DNA from: Rhodanobacteraceae bacterium
GTDB taxonomy: Bacteria; Pseudomonadota; Gammaproteobacteria; Xanthomonadales; Rhodanobacteraceae
Length of the DNA: 64,000 nucleotides
Direction: 5' to 3'
NCBI GenBank assembly: GCA_004299555.1
Contig: SCQU01000004.1
Coordinates: forward strand, 124,001 to 188,000
Notes under the pieces: generated by a model
What the model was told of the DNA's origin: nothing
The model's input: the letters and a program-made list of their open reading frames with translations, nothing else
Databases searched by the model: none
Made by a program: the position numbers and the translations under genes
In this document: piece after piece, positions 1 through 8,370 of the stretch
Layout: the number at the start of each line of letters is the position of its first letter
Position numbering within the stretch: the stretch's first letter is position 1

Positions 1-2
1 CG

Positions 3-770
3 GTGGACTACCAGCAACGCAACGAGACCAACGAGATCTTCATCCCGCCGGGTGAACGCCTCGGTGACAACGTGATCGAGTTCAAGCACGTTTCGAAGTC
101 ATTTGGCGATCGCTGCCTGATCGAGGACTTGAGCTTTCTCATCCCGCCCGGCGCGATCGTCGGGGTCATCGGCCCCAATGGCGCCGGCAAGTCGACCTTC
201 ATGAAGATGATCACCGGCAAGGAAAAGCCGGACGCGGGCGAAGTGGCCATCGGCCAGACCGTGAAGCTTGCCTACGTCGACCAGTCACGCGATTCGCTCA
301 ATCCCAAGAACAACGTGTGGCAGGAAGTTTCCGACGGCCTGGACATCCTCAAGATCGGCAACTTTGAAATCCAGTCGCGCGCCTACATCGGCCGCTTCAA
401 CTTCAAGGGTTCGGACCAGCAGAAGATCGTCGGCCAGCTGTCGGGCGGCGAGCGCGGACGGTTGCACCTCGCCAAGACGCTGCTCGAAGGCGGCAACGTG
501 CTGCTGCTGGACGAACCGTCCAACGACCTTGACGTCGAAACCCTGCGCGCACTGGAAGACGCGCTGCTGGAGTTCCCGGGCTGCGCGATCGTGATCAGCC
601 ATGACCGCTGGTTCCTCGACCGCATTGCGACCCACATCATCGCGTTTGAAGGCGATTCACACGTCGAGTTCTTCCCCGGCAACTACCGCGAATACGAGGA
701 AGACAAGAAACGCCGCATGGGCGAGGACGCCGCACAGCCGCACCGGGTGAAGTACAAGAAACTTGCTTGA
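3..770 (+). CDS. ettA: Energy-dependent translational throttle protein EttA, C-terminal half (5' truncated by window edge)
   Basis: ABC-F family ATPase that binds the ribosomal E site and gates the first elongation steps according to energy state (known for the family). The visible 255 codons hold the tail of the inter-domain linker ([12 protein letters not shown], typical of EttA) and the complete second nucleotide-binding domain: Walker [10 protein letters not shown] near visible residue 58, signature LSGGERGR near 147, Walker [13 protein letters not shown] near 168 and the switch His in [10 protein letters not shown]. There are no membrane segments, as expected for ABC-F. The gene begins upstream of the window, so the first ATPase domain is not seen and the GTG at base 3 is only an internal codon. 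It converges on rimI across a perfect palindrome. Confidence 0.93.
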   Translation: MDYQQRNETNEIFIPPGERLGDNVIEFKHVSKSFGDRCLIEDLSFLIPPGAIVGVIGPNGAGKSTFMKMITGKEKPDAGEVAIGQTVKLAYVDQSRDSLNPKNNVWQEVSDGLDILKIGNFEIQSRAYIGRFNFKGSDQQKIVGQLSGGERGRLHLAKTLLEGGNVLLLDEPSNDLDVETLRALEDALLEFPGCAIVISHDRWFLDRIATHIIAFEGDSHVEFFPGNYREYEEDKKRRMGEDAAQPHRVKYKKLA

Positions 771-778
771 ACGCTGGT

Positions 779-824
779 GGGGGACGGAGGGAATTAAATT
801 GCAATTTAATTCCCTCCGTCCCCC
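779..824. repeat. Perfect 46-bp palindrome with A/T core between convergent ettA and rimI
   Basis: Two 23-base arms match without mismatch around a central GC at 801-802. The outer arms are G/C-rich (GGGGGACGGAGGG) and the core is AATTAAATT/AATTTAATT, which stands out in this GC-rich DNA. It could fold into a long hairpin and act as a bidirectional terminator for ettA and rimI. Its form also resembles palindromic repeats tied to REP-associated tyrosine transposases, but no transposase is present here. Confidence 0.9.
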
Positions 825-836
825 TCTGGCGGGAAC

Positions 837-1313
837 CTACTCTGGCGGCAGCAGTTCCATCGCCATCACGATCGCATCCTCGCGTCCGCGCCGCGACGGG
901 TAGTACCCCGGACGGCGGCCGATCTCGTTGAAACCCGCGCGCTCGTACATCGCGTGCGCCAGCGCGTTGGAGGGGCGCACCTCCAGGAACACGCGCTCGG
1001 CGCGATGCCACCGTGCCAGGTCCAGCAGCCGCCGCAACAGGTACGCGCCGTGTCCGCGCCCCTGGTGCAACGGTGCCACGCAGACGTTGAGGACGTGCGC
1101 CTCGCCCGCGCCGACCGTGAGCACGCCGTAGCCCACGATCTCGCCACCCTGCGTGAGCACCCAGCAGTCGTGGCCATGGTCAAGGCAGCTCTTGAAAATG
1201 GCGCGCGACCAGGGAAACTCGTACGCCGCGGCGTCTATGTTGGCGACCACCGACAGGTCGTCCTGCGTCATCGGACGCAATTGCGCTTCCAGCGATGCCA
1301 GCGCGGCAACCAT
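837..1313 (-). CDS. rimI: Ribosomal-protein S18 alanine N-acetyltransferase RimI (GNAT family)
   Basis: A 158-residue GNAT acetyltransferase that transfers acetyl from acetyl-CoA to the N-terminal alanine of S18 in the RimI family. The acetyl-CoA loop is visible as VAPLHQGRGHGAYLL, the strand with the family glutamate as ERVFLEVRPSN, and the C-terminal AMYERAGF tyrosine segment. I start it at the ATG at 1313, which lies one base after the TGA of the holD-like gene, so the two are likely translationally coupled; a longer reading extends into that gene without homology. The pairing with a psi-like gene is the classic holD-rimI arrangement of gammaproteobacteria and supports the name. Confidence 0.88.
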   Translation of the reverse strand: MVAALASLEAQLRPMTQDDLSVVANIDAAAYEFPWSRAIFKSCLDHGHDCWVLTQGGEIVGYGVLTVGAGEAHVLNVCVAPLHQGRGHGAYLLRRLLDLARWHRAERVFLEVRPSNALAHAMYERAGFNEIGRRPGYYPSRRGREDAIVMAMELLPPE

Positions 1314-1314
1314 G

Positions 1315-1752
1315 TCAACCTGCCTCACCCCGCCCGAGCGCCTGCATGCGTTCCCACAGCAACCGTTTGCGCTCGCGGTCGCTGCAAAGCACCCGCAGTG
1401 GATCTGCACGCAGCACGCGCAGCGGGGGTACGCCCTCGGGCAGCGGTGCTGCGCCAAACAGCATCACCGCAGCGGTGGGGTCATGCGCCACGTCGCACAC
1501 CCGCACGATCTGCAGGCCCGCCTTGCCGACCGCCGCGGTAAGCGCGGTGTACATCTTGTTGACGGCGGGATCGGTCAACTCGGCGCGATCAGGTTGCAGC
1601 GCCAGCCGCCGGATCACCGCGGGGCCCGTCGCGGCAGGCGCGGCGGGTGCGGAAGCGGCGGCAATCGCGGGCGCGACCGGGCGCGGGCGCAGCTGCAACG
1701 GGGCGACGCCGAGCGCACGCAATTGCCGTTCGCGCGCGGTGGCCGCGTTCAT
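1315..1752 (-). CDS. holD: Putative DNA polymerase III psi subunit (HolD-like)
   Basis: A 145-residue protein just before rimI. Its start (RERQLRALGVAPLQLRPR) has the same pattern as the chi-contacting N-terminus of E. coli psi (W/RQLQQLGI..W.LRRP), and the C-terminus ends with a L..DR.RK.LLWERM stretch resembling the end of psi (LR.NP.ARAALWQQI). The middle is an Ala/Pro-rich linker (residues 25-45) and a small alpha/beta core. Psi proteins are poorly conserved, so the call rests on these two short blocks plus the holD-rimI gene order. The start ATG overlaps the stop of pssA (ATGA), so pssA, holD and rimI form one operon. An alternative is a lineage-specific protein of unknown function. Confidence 0.55.
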   Translation of the reverse strand: MNAATARERQLRALGVAPLQLRPRPVAPAIAAASAPAAPAATGPAVIRRLALQPDRAELTDPAVNKMYTALTAAVGKAGLQIVRVCDVAHDPTAAVMLFGAAPLPEGVPPLRVLRADPLRVLCSDRERKRLLWERMQALGRGEAG

Positions 1753-2573
1753 GGGTGCGGCTCGGGCGGCGGTTGCCGGCTGGCCGTCCGCACGCGGCGC
1801 CGTGATGCCCGGCTGCGGAGGCCCCACAACGTGAGCACCACACCCGACAAGGCGTAAGCCACCGCGAGCACCAGCAGCACCAGCGGCGTATTGATCGTGA
1901 GCGCAATGATCACCAGCACCGCGAGGAAGATCCATACAAAAGTCACGCGGTCGCCAACCGGCAGCGTCTTGAAGCTGAAGTAGCGCACCCGGCTGACCAT
2001 CAGAAGGCCGGCGATCACCGCCACGATCGGCGTGAGAAAACACAACGTCGCCCCGTCGATGCCGAAGTTTTCCATCGTCCACACGTAGGCCATGCACAAG
2101 CCTGCGGCGGCCGGACTGGCCAGGCCCTGGAAGTAGCGCTTGTCGGCAACGCCGACCTGGGTATTGAAGCGCGCCAGCCGCAGCGCCGCGCACGCCGCAT
2201 ACAGGAACGCCGCGCACCAGCCGACCTTGCTCCACACCGGGCCGTATTCGCGCAGGTACAGCAGCGACCACGTGTACATGACCAGTGCCGGTGCCAGTCC
2301 AAAATCGACCAGATCGGCCATCGAATCGTACTGCACCCCGAACTCGCTCTGGGTGTGCGTCAGGCGCGCCACGCGACCATCCATGCCATCGAGCAACGCC
2401 GCCACAAATACCGCCATCGCGGCATATTTGAACGCGCCTTCCGCCTGGGTGACCGCACCCAGAATCGCCGCCACGATCGCATAGAAACCGGCAAACAACG
2501 CCCCGGTGGTGAACAGGTTGGGCAACAGGTAAATGCCCCGTCGAGCGGGCTTTCGCGGCAGCGAATCGGTCAT
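1749..2573 (-). CDS. pssA: CDP-diacylglycerol--serine O-phosphatidyltransferase
   Basis: Integral-membrane CDP-alcohol phosphatidyltransferase, 274 residues, making phosphatidylserine, the precursor of phosphatidylethanolamine. The family motif D-G-x2-A-R-x8-G-x3-D-x3-D is present as DGMDGRVARL...EFGVQYDSMAD about residues 62-87. Six or more hydrophobic segments follow, and the C-terminus is a basic, Pro/Arg-rich tail. Start at ATG 2573 (MTDSLPRKPARRG) gives the usual short cytosolic lead. It is first of three overlapping minus-strand genes with holD-like and rimI. Phosphatidylglycerophosphate synthase is the main alternative, but PssA-type membrane spacing and the GIYLLPNLFT opening favour the type II serine enzyme. 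Confidence 0.85.
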   Translation of the reverse strand: MTDSLPRKPARRGIYLLPNLFTTGALFAGFYAIVAAILGAVTQAEGAFKYAAMAVFVAALLDGMDGRVARLTHTQSEFGVQYDSMADLVDFGLAPALVMYTWSLLYLREYGPVWSKVGWCAAFLYAACAALRLARFNTQVGVADKRYFQGLASPAAAGLCMAYVWTMENFGIDGATLCFLTPIVAVIAGLLMVSRVRYFSFKTLPVGDRVTFVWIFLAVLVIIALTINTPLVLLVLAVAYALSGVVLTLWGLRSRASRRRVRTASRQPPPEPHP

Positions 2574-2727
2574 GCCGGCAGCAACTCCAGGGTCACGGTC
2601 AAGATGAATGAATCCAGTGTAACCGATGCCATGCGGCCCCGGCAGCCGCGCACGGCCACGACACCGCCGCCCGCAAGCGGGTGTGGCATACTCGGCGCCA
2701 CCGTACAACGCGCTTGGGGAACCTTCC

Positions 2728-3195
2728 ATGCACATGCGCACCATGCTTGTCGCGTCGGTCATTGGCCTGTCGTTTGCCTGCGCCGCCGGCCCCGCCAGCG
2801 GTCAGCAAATCTACAAATGGAAGGACGCCAGCGGCGTGGTCCACTTCTCGCAGACGCCGCCCGCCAACGGCACCCACTACGCAAAGATGACCCTGACCCA
2901 GGAACCCGAGGTGTCGTCCAACCCGCCGCCTGCCGCCAGCGCCCAGCAGCAACCTTCCGACGCCACCGCCACTGCGCCGCGGCAGGCCACGCCAGAGGGC
3001 GGCACGCAGCCGGACACGGCCTCCAATCGCGCCAAGCTGTGCCAGCAACTCAGCTCCAACATCGCGCTGCTGCAGGGCAAGCAACCGGTGGTCACCGGCG
3101 GCAGCAACGGCAAGCAGGAAGTATTGAGCGACAGCGCGCGCGAGCAGCAGCTCGCGACGGCGCACGCGCAGCAGGCGCAATACTGCGCCCAGTGA
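2728..3195 (+). CDS. DUF4124 domain exported protein
   Basis: A 155-residue secreted protein. Residues 1-27 form a signal peptide (MHMRTMLVASVIGLSFACAA...ASG), then a DUF4124 block with the characteristic QIYKWKDASGVVHFSQTPP sequence at about residues 28-46, then a long Ala/Gln/Pro-rich low-complexity region and a C-terminal segment with two cysteines (AKLCQQL...AQYCAQ). Start ATG 2728 has GGGGA upstream; ATG 2734 would also serve. Function unknown; the domain is common in periplasmic proteins of Xanthomonadales and relatives. It is divergent from pssA and lies ahead of proS on the same strand. Confidence 0.75.
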   Translation: MHMRTMLVASVIGLSFACAAGPASGQQIYKWKDASGVVHFSQTPPANGTHYAKMTLTQEPEVSSNPPPAASAQQQPSDATATAPRQATPEGGTQPDTASNRAKLCQQLSSNIALLQGKQPVVTGGSNGKQEVLSDSAREQQLATAHAQQAQYCAQ

Positions 3196-3362
3196 CGCGC
3201 CCGCCCGCGCGCGAAACCGTCCAGCAACCGGATCCATCCGGTACCCGCCGGCCGCCGACTGTACCGGCATCCGCCGTATCGGGGATCCTTTGATTTTGTC
3301 CGCCATCCCGGGGTGGCCGCGGCCGGTACAATTGCGCGTTTCTGCCGCGTAGTGAGCCCACC

Positions 3363-5066
3363 ATGCGCCTGTCCCGGTTCCATCTTGCCACCACCCGCGA
3401 AGCACCCGCCGACGCCGACATCGTCAGCCACCAGCTGATGCTGCGCACGGGCATGATCCGCAAGCTGGCGTCGGGCATCTACACCTGGTCGCCCCTTGGC
3501 TTGCGCGTGCTGCGCAGGGTCGAGGCCGTGGTGCGCGAGGAAATGGACCGCACCGGCGCGATCGAGATGCTGATGCCGACCATCCAGCCGATGGAACTGT
3601 GGGCGGAAACCGGGCGGTGGAAGAAATTCGGCGGGCAACTGCTCAAGCTAAAAGACCGCAAGGAGGCGGAGTATTGCTACGGTCCAACCGCCGAAGAAGT
3701 GGTCACCGATTATGCGCGCAACGAGCTGCGCAGCTACAAGCAACTGCCGCTCACCGTGTACCAGATCCAGACCAAATTCCGCGACGAAATCCGTCCGCGC
3801 TTCGGCGTCATGCGCGCGCGCGAATTCCTGATGAAGGACGCCTATTCGTTCCACCTGACCCCGGAGGGTCTGGCACGCGAATACGCCAACATGTATGCCG
3901 CGTACACGCGCATCTTTACCCGCCTGGGTTTGAAGTTTCGCGCCGTGCAGGCCGATACCGGCGCGATTGGCGGCAATGCCTCGCACGAATTCCATGTACT
4001 GGCGGATGCCGGCGAAGACACCCTGGCATTCTCCGATCAATCCGATTATGCGGCGAACGTCGAGCGCGCGGAAGCGCTCGCGCCCACTACGCCGCGGCCG
4101 GCGCCCACCCAGCCACTTGCGCGCGTGGACACGCCCACCCAGAAAACCATCGACGCGGTCAGTGCATTCCTCAAGGTAACCCCCGCCCGGTGCGTGAAGA
4201 CACTGCTCGTACGCGGCGCGGATGGCCTGGTTGCACTGTGCCTGCGCGGGGATCATGAGTTGAACGAAATCAAGGCCGCCAAATTGCCGGAGCTTGCCGG
4301 CGAACTGGCACTGGCTGACGAGGCCGACATCGTCAAGCACCTCGGCTGCGTACCCGGTTTTATCGGACCAGTCGGGCTGCCCGCGGACATCCCCGTCATC
4401 GTCGACCGCAGCGCCGCGGTGGTCGCGGATTTTGTGTGCGGCGGCAACGCGACCGGCAGCCACTACACGGGCGCCAACTGGGAACGCGACGCGCACGGTA
4501 CCCGCATCGAGGATCTGCGCAAGGTGGTCGCGGGCGACCCATCACCCGACGGCCACGGCAAGCTCGCCATTGCGCGCGGAATAGAGGTGGGCCAGGTGTT
4601 CCAGCTCGGCACCAGGTACTCGGCGGCGATGGGCGTCACGGTGCTGGATGACGCCGGCCAGAACCGCGTGCTGCACATGGGTTGCTATGGCATCGGCATT
4701 TCGCGCATCGTGGCCGCCGCGATCGAACAAAATCACGATGCGGCCGGCATCATTTGGCCAGAGCCGATGGCACCCTGGCGCGTCGTCATTTGCCTCATCA
4801 ATCCCAAGCATAAGCCCGATGTCGACGCCGCCGCCGACGCGCTGCATGCAGACCTCAATGCGAACGGCATCGAAACCGCACTGGACGATCGCGGCCTGCG
4901 TCCCGGCGCCATGTTTGCCGACCTTGAATTAATCGGCATTCCCCACCGCATCGTGGTGAGCGAACGCGGAATTGCCGCCGGTACATTTGAATACCGCGGG
5001 CGCCGGGATACTGAAAGCAGGCAACTCGAGCGGGACGCCTTGATGGCGCTTTTCAAAAGCGTATAA
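3363..5066 (+). CDS. proS: Prolyl-tRNA synthetase, bacterial type with editing domain
   Basis: Class II aminoacyl-tRNA synthetase of 567 residues that charges tRNA-Pro and, through its INS editing domain, hydrolyses Ala-tRNA-Pro. Motif 2 is visible as [26 protein letters not shown] (about 138-163), the INS editing domain spans roughly 220-390 ([24 protein letters not shown]...GPVGLP), and motif 3 contains [17 protein letters not shown]. The C-terminal anticodon-binding domain follows (VVICLINPK...[22 protein letters not shown]). Length is the usual 565-575. A TACAAT -10-like hexamer lies at 3327-3332, about 30 bases before the start, with no convincing -35. Confidence 0.97.
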   Translation: MRLSRFHLATTREAPADADIVSHQLMLRTGMIRKLASGIYTWSPLGLRVLRRVEAVVREEMDRTGAIEMLMPTIQPMELWAETGRWKKFGGQLLKLKDRKEAEYCYGPTAEEVVTDYARNELRSYKQLPLTVYQIQTKFRDEIRPRFGVMRAREFLMKDAYSFHLTPEGLAREYANMYAAYTRIFTRLGLKFRAVQADTGAIGGNASHEFHVLADAGEDTLAFSDQSDYAANVERAEALAPTTPRPAPTQPLARVDTPTQKTIDAVSAFLKVTPARCVKTLLVRGADGLVALCLRGDHELNEIKAAKLPELAGELALADEADIVKHLGCVPGFIGPVGLPADIPVIVDRSAAVVADFVCGGNATGSHYTGANWERDAHGTRIEDLRKVVAGDPSPDGHGKLAIARGIEVGQVFQLGTRYSAAMGVTVLDDAGQNRVLHMGCYGIGISRIVAAAIEQNHDAAGIIWPEPMAPWRVVICLINPKHKPDVDAAADALHADLNANGIETALDDRGLRPGAMFADLELIGIPHRIVVSERGIAAGTFEYRGRRDTESRQLERDALMALFKSV

Positions 5067-5193
5067 GGCTCAACGCAAAACCACTTTTGCAACCGCACCC
5101 CATTTCGGTGAAAATGGCGCCGCAAGCCGGGTCAATCCGCGTGATGGACCCGTCTGGGCAGGTATTCAATTCACCCGCAATATTGGAGTCACT

Positions 5194-5508
5194 ATGGCTA
5201 TCGATGTCAGCAACCTCAGCAAGAAACAACTCCGCGAGCTTATTCGCAAGGCCAGCGGCAGGATGAAAAACATCGACAAGGAGCAAATCGCCAAGGTCAA
5301 GGCCAAGGTCGATGCGCTGCTGAAAGCCGAAGGCGTCACCTTTGCACAGGTTTACGGCAAGCGTCGCGGCGGCAAGACCGGCAAGGTCGCGCCAAAATAC
5401 AAAAACCCGGCCGGCACGGATACCTGGTCCGGCCGCGGCAAGCGCCCGCGCTGGTTCCTGGCCGCGCTGAAGGCTGGCAAGAAGGAAAAGGATTTGCTGA
5501 TCAGGTAG
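5194..5508 (+). CDS. H-NS family nucleoid-associated protein
   Basis: A 104-residue basic protein. The N-terminal half is a predicted helical, charged oligomerisation region (residues 5-48), and the C-terminal half carries the H-NS DNA-binding signature: a Lys/Arg-rich lead (KRRGGKTGK) followed by YKNPAGTDTWSGRGKRPRWF, which contains the minor-groove binding loop equivalent to the QGR motif (SGRGKRP). Proteins of this class bind AT-rich, bent DNA and silence genes. GGAG lies before the ATG. No partner gene is adjacent; it is convergent with the ThrE-like gene. Several H-NS paralogues usually exist in Xanthomonadales, so no symbol is assigned. Confidence 0.9.
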   Translation: MAIDVSNLSKKQLRELIRKASGRMKNIDKEQIAKVKAKVDALLKAEGVTFAQVYGKRRGGKTGKVAPKYKNPAGTDTWSGRGKRPRWFLAALKAGKKEKDLLIR

Positions 5509-5522
5509 GCAGGGACCCAACC

Positions 5523-5548
5523 CGGCGGAGCCGTCACAGACTCCGCCG
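5523..5548. terminator. Hairpin between convergent H-NS-like and ThrE-like genes
   Basis: CGGCGGAG (5523-5530) and CTCCGCCG (5541-5548) pair with a 10-base loop. It lies 15 bases after the H-NS stop and spans the stop codon of the ThrE-like gene. There is no U-tract on either strand, so intrinsic termination is uncertain. Confidence 0.35.
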
Positions 5549-6802
5549 TGGTGGCACCAGCATGTCGCCAAACAAGAAACCCGCCACCAGCGAAATCAGC
5601 AGCGTCACCAGCAACACCGTGATCTGCATGCCACTCGCCACCTGATTGCCCAGCAAATCGGACACGCCGCGAAAGCCGACACTGCCCGGCACCAGCAGCA
5701 ACATCCCAGGTTCGCGCACCAATGCCCCCGGCCGGTGCTTGACCCGCGCATACAGGTTGCTGCCGGCGCCCAGCGCCAATCCTCCGATGAAGACCCCGAA
5801 CGGCGCGCCCATGGCATTGCCGCTCCAGTAGGTAATCATGTAGCCCACCACCACCGACGCTACGACCAGCAGGTAATCGCGCCAGGCCGTCTGGAACAGC
5901 ATCGCAAACGCGACCGCGCCGACGGCGAGCGCTGGCCACTGCCACCACAGGGGCAGCGGCGGCGGCACATGGTCGGGCGGCACGATGTGTACGAGCACGC
6001 ACAGCTGCGCCGCAGCGATCGTGCCAAAGGTCAGTTTCAGGATCGTCGCGGCCGCACCGGCAAACCGCGCGACGCCCGACGCCAGGTGCTGGCTGGTCAG
6101 CTCGCGGACCGCGTTGGTCAGGGACATTCCCGGCACCAGCACGATCAATGCCGACAGCACCACGAGCTTGATCGCGAGCGGGGTCACCCACGCGCTGATC
6201 ATGGTGGCGATGAAGGTGGCCACCAGCGCCGCCACCGCGTCGCCCGCGACCGACAGGTGCGGACGCGTGTAACCCGCGACCACGATTGCGCCGATGATCA
6301 GGCCGATCAGGCCCGCCACCAGCGCACCCACCGCGGCGGTGCGAAACAGCACGGCTACGCTGGCCGCCGACAGGCCGTAACTGGCCACGATGCCGAGCAG
6401 CGCGCGCCGCGGCAACGGCCGGCCCAACGCACGCAGTTGCGCCATGCCGCGCCGCGGCGGCAGCACGCCATCGGCCACGCGATCGGCGATTTCATCGGCG
6501 CGGCACAGGCGCGTCAGGTTCACGTCGCCCGGCGCGATCCGCACCACCTGGGTCAGGTCGGCGATGCCATCGCCGCCCGGAACGGAGAAGGACAACACGA
6601 TCGACGTCGGCGTCGACAACACGTCGCACACGAGCCCCAGCCGGTGCGCGGCGTTGCCGACCGCCTGCTCCAGGCGCGGCGCAGCCGCGCCGTACTGGTG
6701 CAGCCGCCGCGCCAGTTCGATCACAAACCCGACGCGCACGCGGGTACGCGCATCCAGTGCGGGCGCGGGGCGGTCCGGGATCGCCGCGTCACTCACCGGC
6801 AC
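5534..6802 (-). CDS. Threonine/serine exporter family membrane protein (ThrE-like, DUF1212 + DUF3815)
   Basis: A 422-residue inner-membrane protein with the architecture of ThrE exporters: a soluble N-terminal domain (about 20-120, GAAAPRLEQAVGNAAHRLG, the family's small-amino-acid exporter motif region with LSTPTSIVLSF), then about ten hydrophobic segments in two blocks separated near residue 275. Known members export threonine and serine; the substrate here is inferred. Start is GTG at 6802, 18 bases after the stop of nfeD, with no strong ribosome-binding site; no in-frame ATG lies near. It ends a long minus-strand run and may be co-transcribed with nfeD and the SPFH gene. Confidence 0.8.
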   Translation of the reverse strand: MPVSDAAIPDRPAPALDARTRVRVGFVIELARRLHQYGAAAPRLEQAVGNAAHRLGLVCDVLSTPTSIVLSFSVPGGDGIADLTQVVRIAPGDVNLTRLCRADEIADRVADGVLPPRRGMAQLRALGRPLPRRALLGIVASYGLSAASVAVLFRTAAVGALVAGLIGLIIGAIVVAGYTRPHLSVAGDAVAALVATFIATMISAWVTPLAIKLVVLSALIVLVPGMSLTNAVRELTSQHLASGVARFAGAAATILKLTFGTIAAAQLCVLVHIVPPDHVPPPLPLWWQWPALAVGAVAFAMLFQTAWRDYLLVVASVVVGYMITYWSGNAMGAPFGVFIGGLALGAGSNLYARVKHRPGALVREPGMLLLVPGSVGFRGVSDLLGNQVASGMQITVLLVTLLISLVAGFLFGDMLVPPRRSL

Positions 6803-6820
6803 GGCCCGGCGCCCGCGGCA

Positions 6821-7273
6821 TCACCGCGCCACCACGCGCACCTTCAGCAGGGCGCCGTCGACCGCGACCACTTCGACTTCGGCGCCCCGCGGCAGGTCGG
6901 GCCCTTCCACCAGCCACTGGCCGTCAGCCACGTGTGCCTTGCCGCGACCGTTGATGATCGGCTCGCTCAACACATAACGCCGTCCGACCATCTGCTCAGC
7001 GCGCCGGCTCAGCGTGCGCGCGGCCGGGTCATCGTGCCGCGCCAGCCGTGGCCGCAGCCACTTCCAGTACACCACGCAGGACACCACGGCCAGGGCGATG
7101 AACGACACCGCCTGCACCAGCACGCCGAGACCGGGAATCACCCAGGTGACGATGCCCATGGCCGCAGCGGCAATGCCGATCCACAGCAGGAACACGCCAG
7201 GCGCCATCACCTCGCCCGCGATCAGGAGCAGCGCGAGCACCCACCACCAGTAATGCATTGCAACGCCCAACAT
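6821..7273 (-). CDS. NfeD-like membrane protein
   Basis: A 150-residue short-form NfeD (NfeD1b class): three to four hydrophobic segments in residues 6-80 followed by a C-terminal OB-fold domain (LVGRRYVLSEPIINGRGKAHVADGQWLVEGPDLPRG region, 95-150). Such proteins pair with SPFH/stomatin proteins at the membrane, and here the gene follows the SPFH gene by 10 bases, which supports a functional unit. ATG 7273 has GAGGAG six bases upstream and is preferred; ATG 7258 (MHYWWW) is an alternative. Confidence 0.85.
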   Translation of the reverse strand: MLGVAMHYWWWVLALLLIAGEVMAPGVFLLWIGIAAAAMGIVTWVIPGLGVLVQAVSFIALAVVSCVVYWKWLRPRLARHDDPAARTLSRRAEQMVGRRYVLSEPIINGRGKAHVADGQWLVEGPDLPRGAEVEVVAVDGALLKVRVVAR

Positions 7274-7283
7274 GTCCGACTCC

Positions 7284-8222
7284 TCAGCGCGGTGCCGGCC
7301 CGGCCGACTTCGTCGCCAGCACTTCCTTGCCGATTTCGGCAATGCCCGCCAGGGACGACAAGATGCCCGTGGCCTCGAACGGCAGCATCAGCATCTTCTG
7401 GTTCGGTGACGCGGCCATCGCCTTCAACGCCTCAACATATTTGGTCGCGACAAAATAATTGATCGCATTGAGGTTGCCGGCCGAAATGGCGTCGGACACC
7501 AGCTGCGTGGCTTTCGCCTCGGCCGCCGCCAGCCGCTCGCGCGCCTCGGCCTCACGGTACGCGGCCTCCTTCTTGCCCTCGGCGGCGAGGATGGCGGATT
7601 GCTTTTCGCCATCGGCCTTCAGGATGGCCGCCTGCTTGAAGCCTTCGGCCTCGAGGATGTTGGCACGCTTCTCGCGTTCGGCCTTCATCTGCCGCGCCAT
7701 CGCATCCACCAGATCCTTGGGCGGACTGATGTCCTTGATCTCGATGCGGTTGCACTTGACGCCCCAGGGGTGGGTCGCTTCATCGACCACTTTCAACAGC
7801 CGCGCATTGATTTCGTCGCGCTTGGAGAGCGATTCATCCAGATCCATCGAGCCCAGCACCGTGCGGATATTGGTCATCACCAGCGCCAGCATGGCCTGTT
7901 CCAGATTGGCCACTTCATACGCTGCCTTCGCCGCGTCGAGCACCTGGTAGAACACCACGCCGTCGACCCGCACCACGGCGTTGTCCCGGGTGATCACGTC
8001 CTGCGACGGTACCGCGACCACCTGTTCCATCATGTTCATCCGGCGCCCGACGCCGTAGATGAAAGGCACGAGGAAGTGCAGCCCCGGCGACATCGTGCTG
8101 GTGTATTTGCCAAAGCGCTCCACCGTCCATTCGTAGCCCTGCGGCACGATCCGCATCCACTTCGCCAGCACGATGACCGCCACCACCACGATGACGACCG
8201 CCAGAATCACGCCTGCACCCAT
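7284..8222 (-). CDS. SPFH/band 7 membrane protease-regulator-like protein (QmcA family)
   Basis: A 312-residue protein with one N-terminal membrane anchor (residues 3-24), a SPFH/band 7 domain from about 25 to 190 (VPQGYEWTVERFGKYTSTMSPGLHFLVPF...VITRDNAVVRVDGVVFYQV), and an Ala/Glu/Lys-rich helical coiled-coil (190-265). The sequence is of the QmcA/stomatin class, thought to scaffold membrane microdomains and modulate proteases such as FtsH. AAGGAG precedes the ATG. It forms a unit with the downstream nfeD. Confidence 0.88.
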   Translation of the reverse strand: MGAGVILAVVIVVVAVIVLAKWMRIVPQGYEWTVERFGKYTSTMSPGLHFLVPFIYGVGRRMNMMEQVVAVPSQDVITRDNAVVRVDGVVFYQVLDAAKAAYEVANLEQAMLALVMTNIRTVLGSMDLDESLSKRDEINARLLKVVDEATHPWGVKCNRIEIKDISPPKDLVDAMARQMKAEREKRANILEAEGFKQAAILKADGEKQSAILAAEGKKEAAYREAEARERLAAAEAKATQLVSDAISAGNLNAINYFVATKYVEALKAMAASPNQKMLMLPFEATGILSSLAGIAEIGKEVLATKSAGPAPR

Positions 8223-8370
8223 CGTCCAGCTCCTTGCATGAAGTTCGGCGCAGTATAGCCAGCGCCCGCCATCCAAAAGCCACCCCTTTCAATGACCCTT
8301 CCGCTGGCAAGGCAGTCGGCGCGCCGGCGGCGGGCAGGCGCGCCGGGCCGCCGCCGGTGCGCCGCGCGGT

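Noticed and set aside
3290-3332. TTGATT / TACAAT as a sigma70 promoter of proS
   Set aside because: The hexamers are 31 bases apart; only the TACAAT -10 is worth noting.
5735-7462. 575-codon plus-strand open frame opposite the ThrE-like, nfeD and SPFH genes
   Set aside because: His/Arg/Gln-rich composition typical of the antisense of GC-rich genes; spans three well-supported genes on the other strand.
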